Of a DNA stretch of 42,284 nt, positions 17,000-25,279 are shown piece after piece. The position numbers were made by a program, and so were the translations under genes. The DNA is from an uncultured Bacteroides sp. (lineage in GTDB: Bacteria; Bacteroidota; Bacteroidia; Bacteroidales; Bacteroidaceae). Below the pieces are notes generated by a model. That model was not told where the DNA came from, searched no databases, and worked only from the letters and a program-made list of their open reading frames with translations. The DNA is taken from NCBI GenBank assembly GCA_959606905.1, contig CAUHML010000026.1, forward strand, positions 1-42,284. Reading direction: 5' to 3'. Every line of letters begins with the position of its first letter. The first letter of the stretch is position 1.

Positions 17000-17449
17000 A
17001 TGGCAAAATCCATGACAGTAGGTAAACGTGAAAATGAAAAGAAAAGACTCGCTAAACGAGAGGAAAAATTAAAGAAGAAAGAAAGCAAAAAATTGTCGGG
17101 AAAAGCGAATAGCTTTGAAGATATGATTGCTTATGTAGATGAGAACGGAATGATAACTTCCACTCCTCCAACGGAAGATATTAAAAAAGAGGAAATAAAT
17201 CCCGATGAAATAATCATTGCAACTCCCAAAAAGGAAGAGGAAGAACCGGCTATCTTAAGAGGAAGGGTTGAATTTTTTAATGAGGCTAGGGGATTTGGCT
17301 TTATTAAAGATCTTAACGGTGTTGAAAAGTATTTCTTCCATGTAAATAATGTTGTTGGCAATATTGTAGAAAACAACATTGTGACATTTGATCTTGAGCG
17401 TGGTACGAAAGGTATGAATGCAGTTAATATCTGTCTTGAAAAGCAATAA
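17000..17449 (+). CDS. Cold-shock-domain protein with charged N-terminal extension
   Basis: 149 residues from the ATG at 17000 (an ATG at 16991 would add three). The N-terminal 80 residues are very Lys/Glu-rich (KRENEKKRLAKREEKLKKKESKK), probably helical or disordered. The C-terminal 65 residues form a cold-shock domain with GRVEFFNEARGFGFIKD (RNP1) and KYFFHVNNV (RNP2), followed by the VTFDLERGTKGMNAVNI strands. It should bind single-stranded RNA or DNA. The position behind a DEAD-box helicase, with no promoter between, suggests co-transcription. Confidence 0.9.
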   Translation: MAKSMTVGKRENEKKRLAKREEKLKKKESKKLSGKANSFEDMIAYVDENGMITSTPPTEDIKKEEINPDEIIIATPKKEEEEPAILRGRVEFFNEARGFGFIKDLNGVEKYFFHVNNVVGNIVENNIVTFDLERGTKGMNAVNICLEKQ

Positions 17450-17491
17450 TCCGTTATTAAAGTTTTATTTTGTAATTCGTATAAAGCGGAC

Positions 17492-17702
17492 ATGAAAATA
17501 AGATCTTTGGGCAATACAAGTTTTGATCTGATATTCGAAACATTTAATAGGACTTTTGCTGCCTATGATACTCGAGAACAGGAACAGTGTGAAAATATCT
17601 GATATGCCCAACGAAATTAGATCTGTATCTATCGGAGCATTCGATATGATAGCTGATTTCTGTGATTTAGGGGAATGTTACTGTTGGAAGACGTTTTTCT
17701 GA
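17492..17702 (+). pseudogene. Decayed GNAT acetyltransferase remnant
   Basis: A 36-codon frame at 17492-17602, MKIRSLGNTSFDLIFETFNRTFAAYD, looks like the start of a Bacteroides GNAT acetyltransferase and then stops. A second frame of 33 codons (17604-17702, MPNEIRSVSIGAFDMIADFCD) may be another piece. The acetyl-CoA binding core is missing. The similarity is by eye only. Confidence 0.4.
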
Positions 17703-17745
17703 CTGATCCCCTTCATCCCACTATTTTGCTATTCTTGGAAAATAA

Positions 17746-17778
17746 AAATCCCTGAACTTCTTTGAAATTCAGGGATTT
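17746..17778 (-). terminator. Terminator of tRNA-Phe
   Basis: AAATCCCTGAA (17746-17756) pairs perfectly with 17768-17778. On the minus strand the stem is followed by a T-rich tract (TTTTTATTTT). Confidence 0.85.
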
Positions 17779-17802
17779 ACATCGTTTTGCTTTCTCTAAA
17801 AG

Positions 17803-17875
17803 TGGTGCCACCAGGAATCGAACCGGGGACACAAGGATTTTCAGTCCTTTGCTCTACCAACTGAGCTATGGCACC
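17803..17875 (-). tRNA. tRNA-Phe (anticodon GAA)
   Basis: Read on the minus strand, the 73-nt gene folds into a complete cloverleaf. The acceptor GGTGCCA pairs with TGGCACC, the D loop has AGTTGGTA, and the anticodon loop CTGAAAA gives GAA. TTCGATT forms the T loop and the discriminator is A. The 3' CCA is not encoded. A promoter and a terminator flank it. Confidence 0.97.
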
Positions 17876-17892
17876 TTGCTTGATTGCGGTTG

Positions 17893-17900
17893 CAAAGGTA
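17893..17900 (-). promoter_or_regulatory. Promoter of tRNA-Phe
   Basis: CAAAGGTA on the plus strand is TACCTTTG on the minus strand, 18 bp before the tRNA, with a CAAG at the -33 position. Confidence 0.65.
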
Positions 17901-18016
17901 GTGAAACTTTTGGAATCTGCAAGGCTTCCGGTAATAAAAAACACTGATAAAAAGTTAGTTTGCTTATTATCAGTGTTATATGAATTGAAAATATTTTTGC
18001 TGTTAACCGGAATATT

Positions 18017-19051
18017 CTATTTATCCTCCTTTAGCGGATTCCAACCTTGGGCTTTCAGTTCGAACTCTTGTCCGTCACGGGTTATCAAGGCACAGCCAAG
18101 TTCTGGTTTGGTGATATGTCCGATGAGGCGGATACCCTCCATTTGCGAAACTTTTTCGTGGTCGGCGATAGGTACGGTGAAAAGAAGCTCGTAGTCTTCG
18201 CCTCCGTTCATGGCACAAGTTGTTAGGTTCATGTTAAACTCTTCGGCCATGACAGCAGTCTGGTAATCAATGGGGATGTGCTCCTCGTATACGCGACAGC
18301 CGGTATTACTCTGTTTGCAGATATGCATTAATTCGGATGATAATCCATCGGAGATGTCCATCATTGAAGTCGGGATGATATTGGCGGCAGCAAGTTTCTC
18401 AATGATATCTTTACGGGCTTCCGGCTTAAGTTGGCGTTCCAGTAGATACTCCTTGCCGGAGAAATCCGGTTGGACATCTTTTTCGCCTTTCAGTACAACC
18501 TTTTCACGTTCAAGAAGTTGTAGCCCCATATAGGCGGCACCTAGATCCCCGCTGACACAAATCAGGTCGGTTTCTTTGGCTCCATTGCGGTAGACCACTT
18601 TATCTTTGTCTGCGTCGCCGATACAAGTAATGCTGATAGCAAGTCCTGTAAGGGAAGAAGTCGTATCACCTCCTACGATATCAACATTATATTGTTGGCA
18701 GGCCAGACGGATACCGGCATAAAGATCATCCATGTCCTCTACGCTGAACCGTTTGGAAAGGGCGATAGAAACCGTGATCTGCCGGGGAGTACCGTTCATG
18801 GCATAAATGTCGGAAAAGTTGACTACGGCAGCTTTGTATCCCAGATGTTTCAAGGGGACATAAGTCAGGTCGAAATGTACACCCTCCATTAGTAAGTCGG
18901 TAGTCACCAATACTTGCTTCTCTGAAGGGTAAGAGAGGACAGCAGCGTCGTCACCTACTCCGTATTTACTGGATTCGTTTTCTAATTTAATTCCCTCGGT
19001 GAGGCGGTCAATCAGACCGAACTCACCAAGAGTAGCTATTTCAGTTCTCAT
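18017..19051 (-). CDS. thiL: Thiamine-monophosphate kinase
   Basis: 344 residues. ThiL phosphorylates thiamine monophosphate to thiamine diphosphate, the last step of cofactor synthesis. The AIR-synthase-like fold is recognised from GEFGLIDRL at the N-terminus, GVGDDAAVL, the metal-binding TTDLLMEGVHF, VNFSDIYAMNGTPRQ, DIVGGDTTSS and MMDISDGLSSELMHI. The C-terminal GGEDYELLFTVP is diagnostic. It is last in the operon sppA-lpxK-punA-thiL, 16 bp behind punA. Other thiamine genes are not in the window. Confidence 0.95.
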   Translation of the reverse strand: MRTEIATLGEFGLIDRLTEGIKLENESSKYGVGDDAAVLSYPSEKQVLVTTDLLMEGVHFDLTYVPLKHLGYKAAVVNFSDIYAMNGTPRQITVSIALSKRFSVEDMDDLYAGIRLACQQYNVDIVGGDTTSSLTGLAISITCIGDADKDKVVYRNGAKETDLICVSGDLGAAYMGLQLLEREKVVLKGEKDVQPDFSGKEYLLERQLKPEARKDIIEKLAAANIIPTSMMDISDGLSSELMHICKQSNTGCRVYEEHIPIDYQTAVMAEEFNMNLTTCAMNGGEDYELLFTVPIADHEKVSQMEGIRLIGHITKPELGCALITRDGQEFELKAQGWNPLKEDK

Positions 19052-19067
19052 AAATCGATTTTAATGT

Positions 19068-19883
19068 TTAGGCACGGTTGATAAGTTCACGCATGATAGT
19101 TGTCATTTTCGGTTGGGCGGCATCGGCTGCTTTCTGGACTTCTTCGTGCGTTACTTCCACGATCTTTCCCTCTACTCCTAAATCTGTGATAACAGAAATA
19201 CCGAATACCTTAATTCCGCAATGATTGGCAACAATCACTTCGGGAACGGTAGACATACCTACGGCATCGGCACCTAGAATATGGAATAATTTATATTCAG
19301 CCGGAGTTTCGAAAGTAGGGCCTTGTGTACCGATGTAAACTCCGTGCTGAACCTTGATGCCTTTTTCTTCGGCAATTTCGTCCGCCTTGCGGATCAGTTC
19401 TTTGCTATATGCTTCACTCATATCCGGAAAACGGGGACCGTAAGGGATATTCTTTCCGCGTAGCGGATGTTCGGGGAAGTAGTTGATATGGTCAGTGATA
19501 ATCATCAGGTCACCGATTTCAAAATCTGCATTCGTCCCGCCACTGGCATTGGATACAAACAAGGTTTTGATACCCAGTTCACGCATCACACGTACGGGGA
19601 AAGTAACCTCTTTCATTGAATAACCCTCATAATAGTGAAAACGGCCTTGCATTGCCATAATATCCTTATTGCCCAATTTACCGAAAATCAGCTTGCCGCT
19701 ATGACCTTCGACGGTAGATATCGGGAAGTTAGGAATATCCGAATACTTTATTTCATACTTCTCGGTGATTTCGTTTGCCAAACTGCCAAGCCCGGTGCCT
19801 AGTATAATAGCAGTTTCCGGACTGGTATGCATCTTACCTTTCAGATAAGCTGCGGTTTCTTGTATTTTCTCTAACATAGTCAA
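19068..19883 (-). CDS. punA: Purine nucleoside phosphorylase
   Basis: 271 residues (265 if the ATG at 19877 is used). It cleaves purine nucleosides with phosphate to base and ribose 1-phosphate. Family landmarks of the trimeric PNP class are ILGTGLGSL, GHSGKL, MQGRFHYYEGY, FVSNASGGTN, GTQGPTFETPAEY and the purine-binding DAVGMSTVPEVIVANH. The start overlaps the 3' end of lpxK by 44-50 bp, which argues for translational coupling within the operon. Confidence 0.94.
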   Translation of the reverse strand: MTMLEKIQETAAYLKGKMHTSPETAIILGTGLGSLANEITEKYEIKYSDIPNFPISTVEGHSGKLIFGKLGNKDIMAMQGRFHYYEGYSMKEVTFPVRVMRELGIKTLFVSNASGGTNADFEIGDLMIITDHINYFPEHPLRGKNIPYGPRFPDMSEAYSKELIRKADEIAEEKGIKVQHGVYIGTQGPTFETPAEYKLFHILGADAVGMSTVPEVIVANHCGIKVFGISVITDLGVEGKIVEVTHEEVQKAADAAQPKMTTIMRELINRA

Positions 19884-20934
19884 TAATATGTTGGTTAAAT
19901 TTATCTTGTTGGTTCTGTAATATTTCTATTTCAATAGGCAGAGCATAGATGAACGGTTTTAATTCCGCATCCAAGCCCGGATGATTGATCAGGCGTGTGG
20001 CGTCTTTCTCGGTAGTGATAATCAACCGCCGTTTACCTTTTAACTTGTTGAATCGTTCCCTTATCTGTTGCATATCCTTATGGGTGAAGTCATGGTGATC
20101 GCCGAATGAAAGCAAGTCTATTTGCTTCGTACAATCTCCCAGTCTTTCGAGGATAGGGGCAGGAGAGGCAATACCTGTGATTAACAGGATATCAGTATCA
20201 GTCAGTAAAGATAACGCAATGCCGCCCTCGTTCGAAAATACGGGTTGCAAGTTACCATACCGGAACGACGAGAAGAATAGCCGCTGATACGGATAAAGGT
20301 TCAGCCGTTTCGTGATAATGTTATAATCAATCGGTTTGATATCCTGCGGACATTTAGTGACAATGACAATCTGCGCCCGGTTCTTCCCGCTGACGGGCTC
20401 GCGTAAACGTCCGGCCGGAAGTAAGGTGTCATCGCAGAAAAGACGGTGATAATCAGTCAGCAGAATGTTTAATCCCGCTTTTACGTGACGGTGCTGGAAG
20501 GCATCGTCGAGCAGGATAACGTCTGTCAAAGGCTCTTTCAGTTTGAGTAGCTTTTCTATTCCGTGGCAACGTTTTTCGTCAACAGCCAGTGTGACGGAAG
20601 AGAACTTTGTATACATCTGGTAAGGTTCATCTCCAATTGTTTTTGCCGTACATTGGGGAGTGGCGAGCACATAGCCTTTAGTACGTCGTTTGTACCCCCG
20701 GCTGAGGACGGCCACCTGATATTTATCATGAAGTAACTTTATCAGATATTCAGTGTGCGGGGTTTTGCCTGTACCTCCTACGGCAAGGTTGCCGACACAA
20801 ATAACGGGAACATCGAAACTCTTCGACCGGAAGATTCCCCAGTCAAAGAGCTTGTTTCTCATCACTACCACTGCTCCGTATATCCATGAGACAGGGTATA
20901 GCCACTTGTGTATCTTGATAAAGTGTTCGTCCAT
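19834..20934 (-). CDS. lpxK: Tetraacyldisaccharide 4'-kinase
   Basis: 366 residues. LpxK adds the 4'-phosphate to the lipid A disaccharide at the inner membrane. An N-terminal membrane-associated helix (WLYPVSWIYGAVVVM) precedes the P-loop VGNLAVGGTGKTPHTEYL (about 48-64). DDAFQHRHVKAGLNILL is the typical family signature, and GIASPAP and FGDHHDFTHKDM follow. The C-terminus extends 50 bp into punA. Ten bases separate it from sppA. Bacteroides lipid A lacks the 4'-phosphate when mature, but LpxK is still needed before LpxF acts. Confidence 0.94.
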   Translation of the reverse strand: MDEHFIKIHKWLYPVSWIYGAVVVMRNKLFDWGIFRSKSFDVPVICVGNLAVGGTGKTPHTEYLIKLLHDKYQVAVLSRGYKRRTKGYVLATPQCTAKTIGDEPYQMYTKFSSVTLAVDEKRCHGIEKLLKLKEPLTDVILLDDAFQHRHVKAGLNILLTDYHRLFCDDTLLPAGRLREPVSGKNRAQIVIVTKCPQDIKPIDYNIITKRLNLYPYQRLFFSSFRYGNLQPVFSNEGGIALSLLTDTDILLITGIASPAPILERLGDCTKQIDLLSFGDHHDFTHKDMQQIRERFNKLKGKRRLIITTEKDATRLINHPGLDAELKPFIYALPIEIEILQNQQDKFNQHIIDYVRENTRNRSLSER

Positions 20935-20944
20935 GCAGTACAGG

Positions 20945-22723
20945 TTATTTTATATTCAGTTCAAATGGGACACGTGCCTGAATCATGGATTTTTCTTGCA
21001 GATTCTTCAACAGATCAAACTGACGGTAGTATTCGCCCAATTTGCTTTTCAGCAATTGTGCTTCTACGTAATTTGTCGGTTTAGTTTCAAACAGAGAGGA
21101 GAAAAAATCCTGTTTCGCCGGATAGGAGATAACAGTATAATTTTCAATATCCGCTTTGGCTACGGCGATATCCAATGCTTTGTCAATACCTCCAAGCTCG
21201 TCCACCAGACCCAGTTCCTTGGCGGCTTCACCGGTCCACACACGACCTTCGGCGATCTTCTCGATAGCTTCTTTAGTCATGTGGCGTCCTTCGGCGCAAC
21301 GGCCGATAAATGTATTGTATCCTTCGGTTATCGTCATTTGCAGCAATGCTTTTTCTCCTTCATTGAAAGGACGCATGATATTTCCGAAATCCGAATATTT
21401 ATTTGTTTTTACTACATCGTAAGTCAAACCGATTTTGTCTGTCAGCCCTTTTACATTCGGTACCATACCGAAAATACCGATAGAACCGGTCAATGTTGTT
21501 GGTTCCGCCACAATCGTATCAGCCGCACATGAGATGTAGTAACCACCTGAAGCGGCATAATCGCTCATGGAGACAATAACCGGCTTTTTAGTTTTCAGCT
21601 CCTTTACGGCGTGCCAGATTTGTTCGGAAGCAAAAGCGCTTCCGCCCGGAGAGTTAACTCGAAGCACGACTGCCTTCACATCATCATTGTCTTTCAGTTT
21701 GCGAAGGTCGCGGCTCACTTTGGAACCTACTATACCTTCATCAGAAGCAGATGAACCGGCATAATCGGTAATTTCTCCGGAAGCATAATAAACAGCTACG
21801 ATATTGCCACTCTTATCCTTCGGTACATTTTTCCTCACATTGACCATATCGCTCAAGCCAAGCATAGGCAATTGATCGTCCTTGCCTATTTCTACCAGCT
21901 CTTTTAGATAGTTACGCACATCATTTCGATAAATCAGCGTATCAGCCAATCCGCATTTTACACTTTCCTCTGCCGGATAGAACATTAGCATACGGTCGGC
22001 ATAGGCATTCAATGAATCCACCGGGATATAGCGTGAATTGGATACACCTTCAGTCACTTGTCTCCAAATAGAATTGATATAAGCAGTCACTTGTTCTCGG
22101 TTGGCGGGGCTCATCTCGGTAGAAATAAACGGTTCCACTGCCGATTTGTATGTTCCTACCTTGAAGATTTGCATTTCTACACCAATTTTTTGCAGCAAAT
22201 CTTTGTAGAAGACAGGAGCTGCGGCAATGCCACGCCACTCTATCATCCCTTTAGGATTGAGCAGCACTTTGTCGGCTACGCTGGAAAGATAATAAAGTCC
22301 CTGGGTGTAAGAGTCTCCATAAGCAATGATAAACTTTCCGCTTTCCTTGAAATCAAGTAGTGCATTACGGATCTCCTGTAAAGAAGCGTATGACGTTCCC
22401 AATGAAGAGGCCTGCAAGTAAATTCCTTTAATATTTTCATTCTCTTTTGCTTTTTTGATAGAAGAGAGGATATCGTCCAGACCGTATATATTGGAATCGT
22501 CACTGAATAATTGTGATAGAATGTCCAATGGATTCTCTTGCGTGCGTTCGACCAACGTTCCGTTCAGATCGAGCATCATTACCGAATTCTTTTTTACTAT
22601 TGTCTCCGTATCCGAAGCAGACATGATACCGAACAAGGTCACCATGCTGACAATAAATAATACGATACTTGACAGGATAATACCGGTTACTGTTGCAAGT
22701 GTAAATTTCAAGAAATCTTTCAT
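20945..22723 (-). CDS. sppA: Signal peptide peptidase SppA, 67K type
   Basis: 592 residues, the long two-domain form. One N-terminal membrane helix (about 6-30) anchors the protein, which faces the periplasm. The N-terminal protease-like domain carries the general-base Lys region (GKFIIAYGDSYTQGLYYLSSVADKVLLNP). The C-terminal domain has the nucleophile in MSDYAASGGYYISCAADTIVAEP followed by TLTGSIGIFG. It degrades leftover signal peptides in the membrane. It is first gene of a four-gene operon with a TATCTTTG promoter 42 bp upstream. Confidence 0.95.
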   Translation of the reverse strand: MKDFLKFTLATVTGIILSSIVLFIVSMVTLFGIMSASDTETIVKKNSVMMLDLNGTLVERTQENPLDILSQLFSDDSNIYGLDDILSSIKKAKENENIKGIYLQASSLGTSYASLQEIRNALLDFKESGKFIIAYGDSYTQGLYYLSSVADKVLLNPKGMIEWRGIAAAPVFYKDLLQKIGVEMQIFKVGTYKSAVEPFISTEMSPANREQVTAYINSIWRQVTEGVSNSRYIPVDSLNAYADRMLMFYPAEESVKCGLADTLIYRNDVRNYLKELVEIGKDDQLPMLGLSDMVNVRKNVPKDKSGNIVAVYYASGEITDYAGSSASDEGIVGSKVSRDLRKLKDNDDVKAVVLRVNSPGGSAFASEQIWHAVKELKTKKPVIVSMSDYAASGGYYISCAADTIVAEPTTLTGSIGIFGMVPNVKGLTDKIGLTYDVVKTNKYSDFGNIMRPFNEGEKALLQMTITEGYNTFIGRCAEGRHMTKEAIEKIAEGRVWTGEAAKELGLVDELGGIDKALDIAVAKADIENYTVISYPAKQDFFSSLFETKPTNYVEAQLLKSKLGEYYRQFDLLKNLQEKSMIQARVPFELNIK

Positions 22724-22764
22724 TATGCTTATTGTTTTTTTGAGCCAGCTTATTATTAAGCTAA

Positions 22765-22772
22765 CAAAGATA
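22765..22772 (-). promoter_or_regulatory. Promoter of the sppA-lpxK-punA-thiL operon
   Basis: CAAAGATA on the plus strand is TATCTTTG on the minus strand, with a CAA at the position expected for the -33 element. Confidence 0.65.
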
Positions 22773-22889
22773 AATAATTGAGTTGTATTTATCCAATAAG
22801 TCGCAAGATTTTTTGTTTTATCACAGTGGAACGATAGATTGCCTTTGGAAATAAACGAATCGTACGGATGTCATGAGAGGGATTTTTTT

Positions 22890-22897
22890 TATCTTTG
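22890..22897 (+). promoter_or_regulatory. Promoter of GH92 gene
   Basis: TATCTTTG lies 42 bp before the start codon. No clear -33 TTTG is seen. Confidence 0.6.
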
Positions 22898-22938
22898 TCG
22901 CTGTCATTATGCGACATTAATTTAACATTATATTTACT

Positions 22939-25134
22939 ATGAAAAGAAGAATCCCTCTTATGGCTGCTGCTTTGGCAGGTTTATTTTTCTATTCTTCCTG
23001 TTCTCCGACAGAAAAAGCGGAAACAAAAGATTATACCCGATACGTTAATACATTCATCGGTGCGGCCGATAATGGGCATACCTTTCCGGGGGCTTGTTAT
23101 CCTTTCGGAATGATCCAGAGCAGCCCTGTGACGGGTGCAGTCGGCTGGCGCTATTGTTCCGAGTATACCTATCAGGATTCTCTGATTTGGGGATTCACGC
23201 AGACGCATCTGAATGGAACAGGATGTATGGACTTGGGTGATATTCTGGTAATGCCTGTTACCGGTACACGTACCCGTGCCTGGGACGCTTATCGCAGTCA
23301 TTTCCCGAAAGATAAAGAAGCGGCTGCGCCGGGTTACTATACTGTGGAACTTTCCGATCCGCAGGTGAAAGCGGAACTGACGGCTTCTATCCATGCTGCC
23401 CTGCATCGATATACCTACAACAAAGCAGACTCCGCTTCTCTGCTGATAGATCTTCAGCATGGTCCTGCCTGGAGGGAAGAACAATATCATTCACACGTGA
23501 AGAGTTGTGAGGTGAATTGGGAAGACGCCCAAACGCTGACCGGACATGTCAATAATGCCGTATGGGTGAATCAGGATTATTTCTTTGTGATAAAATTTAA
23601 TCGTCCTGTTGCAGACTCGCTTTACCTTCCGATGGGAGAGACGGAGAAAGGGAAACGCATTGTTGCTACTTTCGACATACAGCCGGGAGACGAGTTGATG
23701 ATGAAAGTGGCCCTTTCCACTACGAGCGTAGCCGGAGCCAAGAAGAACTTGGAAGCGGAAATTCCTGCCTGGGACTTTGACGGAGTGAGAGACGCTGCGC
23801 ATAATGAATGGAATAGTTATCTGAGCCGTATCGAAATAGAGGGTACCGATGATGAAAAGACAAACTTCTATACCAGTTTCTATCATGCTTTGATTCAACC
23901 GAATGAGATTTCGGATGTCGATGGTATGTATCGTAACGCTGCCGACTCCGTTGTGAAAGCGGGAACGGGGACTTTTTATTCTACGTTCTCTTTGTGGGAT
24001 ACTTATCGTGCCGCTCATCCTTTCTATACATTGATAATTCCCGAACGTGTCGACGGTTTTGTTAATTCGTTGATAGAACAAGGTGAAGTGCAGGGATTCC
24101 TGCCTATCTGGGCATTATGGGGAAAGGAGAACTACTGTATGATAGGTAATCATGGGGTTTCTGTGATTGCCGAGGCCTATCGTAAGGGATTCCGTGGCTT
24201 TGACGCGGAGCGTGCTTTCAATATTATAAAGAAGACGCAGACTGTTTCACATCCGTTGAAGTCAAACTGGGAAGTATATACGAAATACGGCTATTTCCCG
24301 ACCGACCTGATAAAAGCCGAATCGGTGTCTTCCACATTAGAGTCGGTATATGACGATTATGCTGCTGCCGACATGGCACGCCGTATGGGAAAAGAAGAAG
24401 ATGCGGCGTACTTTGCAAAACGTGCCGATTATTATAAGAACCTCTTTGATACTGAAACCCAGTTTATGCGTCCGCGCAAAGCAGATGGAACATGGAAGGC
24501 TCCGTTTAATCCGAGTGCTTTGGGACATTCGGAAAGTATAGGGGGAGATTATACGGAGGGAAATGCATGGCAATATACCTGGCACGTGCAACATGACGTC
24601 CCGGGATTAATCCGGCTCTTTGGTGGTGAAAAACCTTTCCTGAATAAATTGGATTCTTTGTTTACCGTTACTTTGGAAGGTGAAGGTCTGGCTGATGTAA
24701 CAGGATTGATCGGACAATATGCTCACGGCAACGAACCGAGTCATCACGTAACTTATTTATATGCATTAGCCGGTCGTCCGGAGCGTACACAAGAGTTAAT
24801 CCGTGAGATTTTCGATACTCAATACCGAAACAAACCTGACGGACTTTGCGGAAATGACGATTGTGGTCAGATGTCTGCATGGTATATGTTGAGTGCAATG
24901 GGATTTTATCCGGTGAATCCGGTGAGTGGCGAGTATGTATTCGGGGCGCCCCAGTTGCCTGAAATGGTATTGCATTTGGCTGGTGGCAAGACTTTTACTA
25001 TTATCGCAGAGAACCTGTCGAAAGAGCATAAGTATGTGGATAGCATTACTTTGAATGGTGAACCTTATACGAAGAATACTATCTCTCATGAAGATATTGT
25101 CAAGGGAGGAACATTGGTTTATAAGATGAAATAA
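22939..25134 (+). CDS. GH92 alpha-mannosidase lipoprotein
   Basis: 731 residues. The lipoprotein signal MKRRIPLMAAALAGLFFYSSC has lipobox Cys21. It is a calcium-dependent exo-alpha-mannosidase of family GH92, a group that trims alpha-mannosyl linkages in N-glycans or yeast mannan. Family signatures are VNTFIGAADNGHTFPGACYPFGMIQ, FTQTHLNGTGCMDLGD, FYSTFSLWDTYRAAHP and YTEGNAWQYTWHVQHD, whose Glu540 fits the general acid. GLCGNDDCGQMSAWYMLSAMG contains the general-base Asp. The linkage preference cannot be read from sequence. It has its own promoter and is convergent with the SusC/D locus, so it may or may not share its regulation. A four-unit palindromic array starts directly after its stop. 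Confidence 0.94.
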   Translation: MKRRIPLMAAALAGLFFYSSCSPTEKAETKDYTRYVNTFIGAADNGHTFPGACYPFGMIQSSPVTGAVGWRYCSEYTYQDSLIWGFTQTHLNGTGCMDLGDILVMPVTGTRTRAWDAYRSHFPKDKEAAAPGYYTVELSDPQVKAELTASIHAALHRYTYNKADSASLLIDLQHGPAWREEQYHSHVKSCEVNWEDAQTLTGHVNNAVWVNQDYFFVIKFNRPVADSLYLPMGETEKGKRIVATFDIQPGDELMMKVALSTTSVAGAKKNLEAEIPAWDFDGVRDAAHNEWNSYLSRIEIEGTDDEKTNFYTSFYHALIQPNEISDVDGMYRNAADSVVKAGTGTFYSTFSLWDTYRAAHPFYTLIIPERVDGFVNSLIEQGEVQGFLPIWALWGKENYCMIGNHGVSVIAEAYRKGFRGFDAERAFNIIKKTQTVSHPLKSNWEVYTKYGYFPTDLIKAESVSSTLESVYDDYAAADMARRMGKEEDAAYFAKRADYYKNLFDTETQFMRPRKADGTWKAPFNPSALGHSESIGGDYTEGNAWQYTWHVQHDVPGLIRLFGGEKPFLNKLDSLFTVTLEGEGLADVTGLIGQYAHGNEPSHHVTYLYALAGRPERTQELIREIFDTQYRNKPDGLCGNDDCGQMSAWYMLSAMGFYPVNPVSGEYVFGAPQLPEMVLHLAGGKTFTIIAENLSKEHKYVDSITLNGEPYTKNTISHEDIVKGGTLVYKMK

Positions 25135-25229
25135 TTCTCAAAGTATTCTCACCGTGATGAGAAAAAATTCTCATTATGGTGAGAACTTTTTCTCATAGCG
25201 ATAAGAATTTATTCTCACTGTGGTGAGAA
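25135..25229. repeat. Tandem palindromic array, 22-bp period (TTCTCA type)
   Basis: Four units of TTCTCA, six bases, TGAGAA (TAAGAA in the third), and a 4-base spacer start at 25146, 25168, 25190 and 25212, exactly 22 bp apart. An extra TTCTCA at 25135 sits 11 bp before the first unit. The six-base centres (CCGTGA, TTATGG, TAGCGA, CTGTGG) and the spacers (AAAA, CTTT, TTTA) vary while the arms are conserved. The array fills the gap between the stop of the GH92 gene and the stop of the convergent TIM-barrel gene. It could fold into a row of hairpins in RNA from either strand. Confidence 0.9.
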
Positions 25230-25279
25230 TAATCCCTTTATTTCTTTAGAAAATTTGTAATTTTTCATATAATTGTTTT

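Noticed and set aside
17803..17900. Integration site at tRNA-Phe
   Set aside because: No integrase gene or repeated tRNA 3' end is visible in the window.
20753..21532. 259-codon plus-strand frame over lpxK and sppA
   Set aside because: It is a shadow of two strongly conserved minus-strand genes.
23491..24081. 196-codon minus-strand frame
   Set aside because: It lies inside the GH92 gene on the other strand with no recognisable motif.
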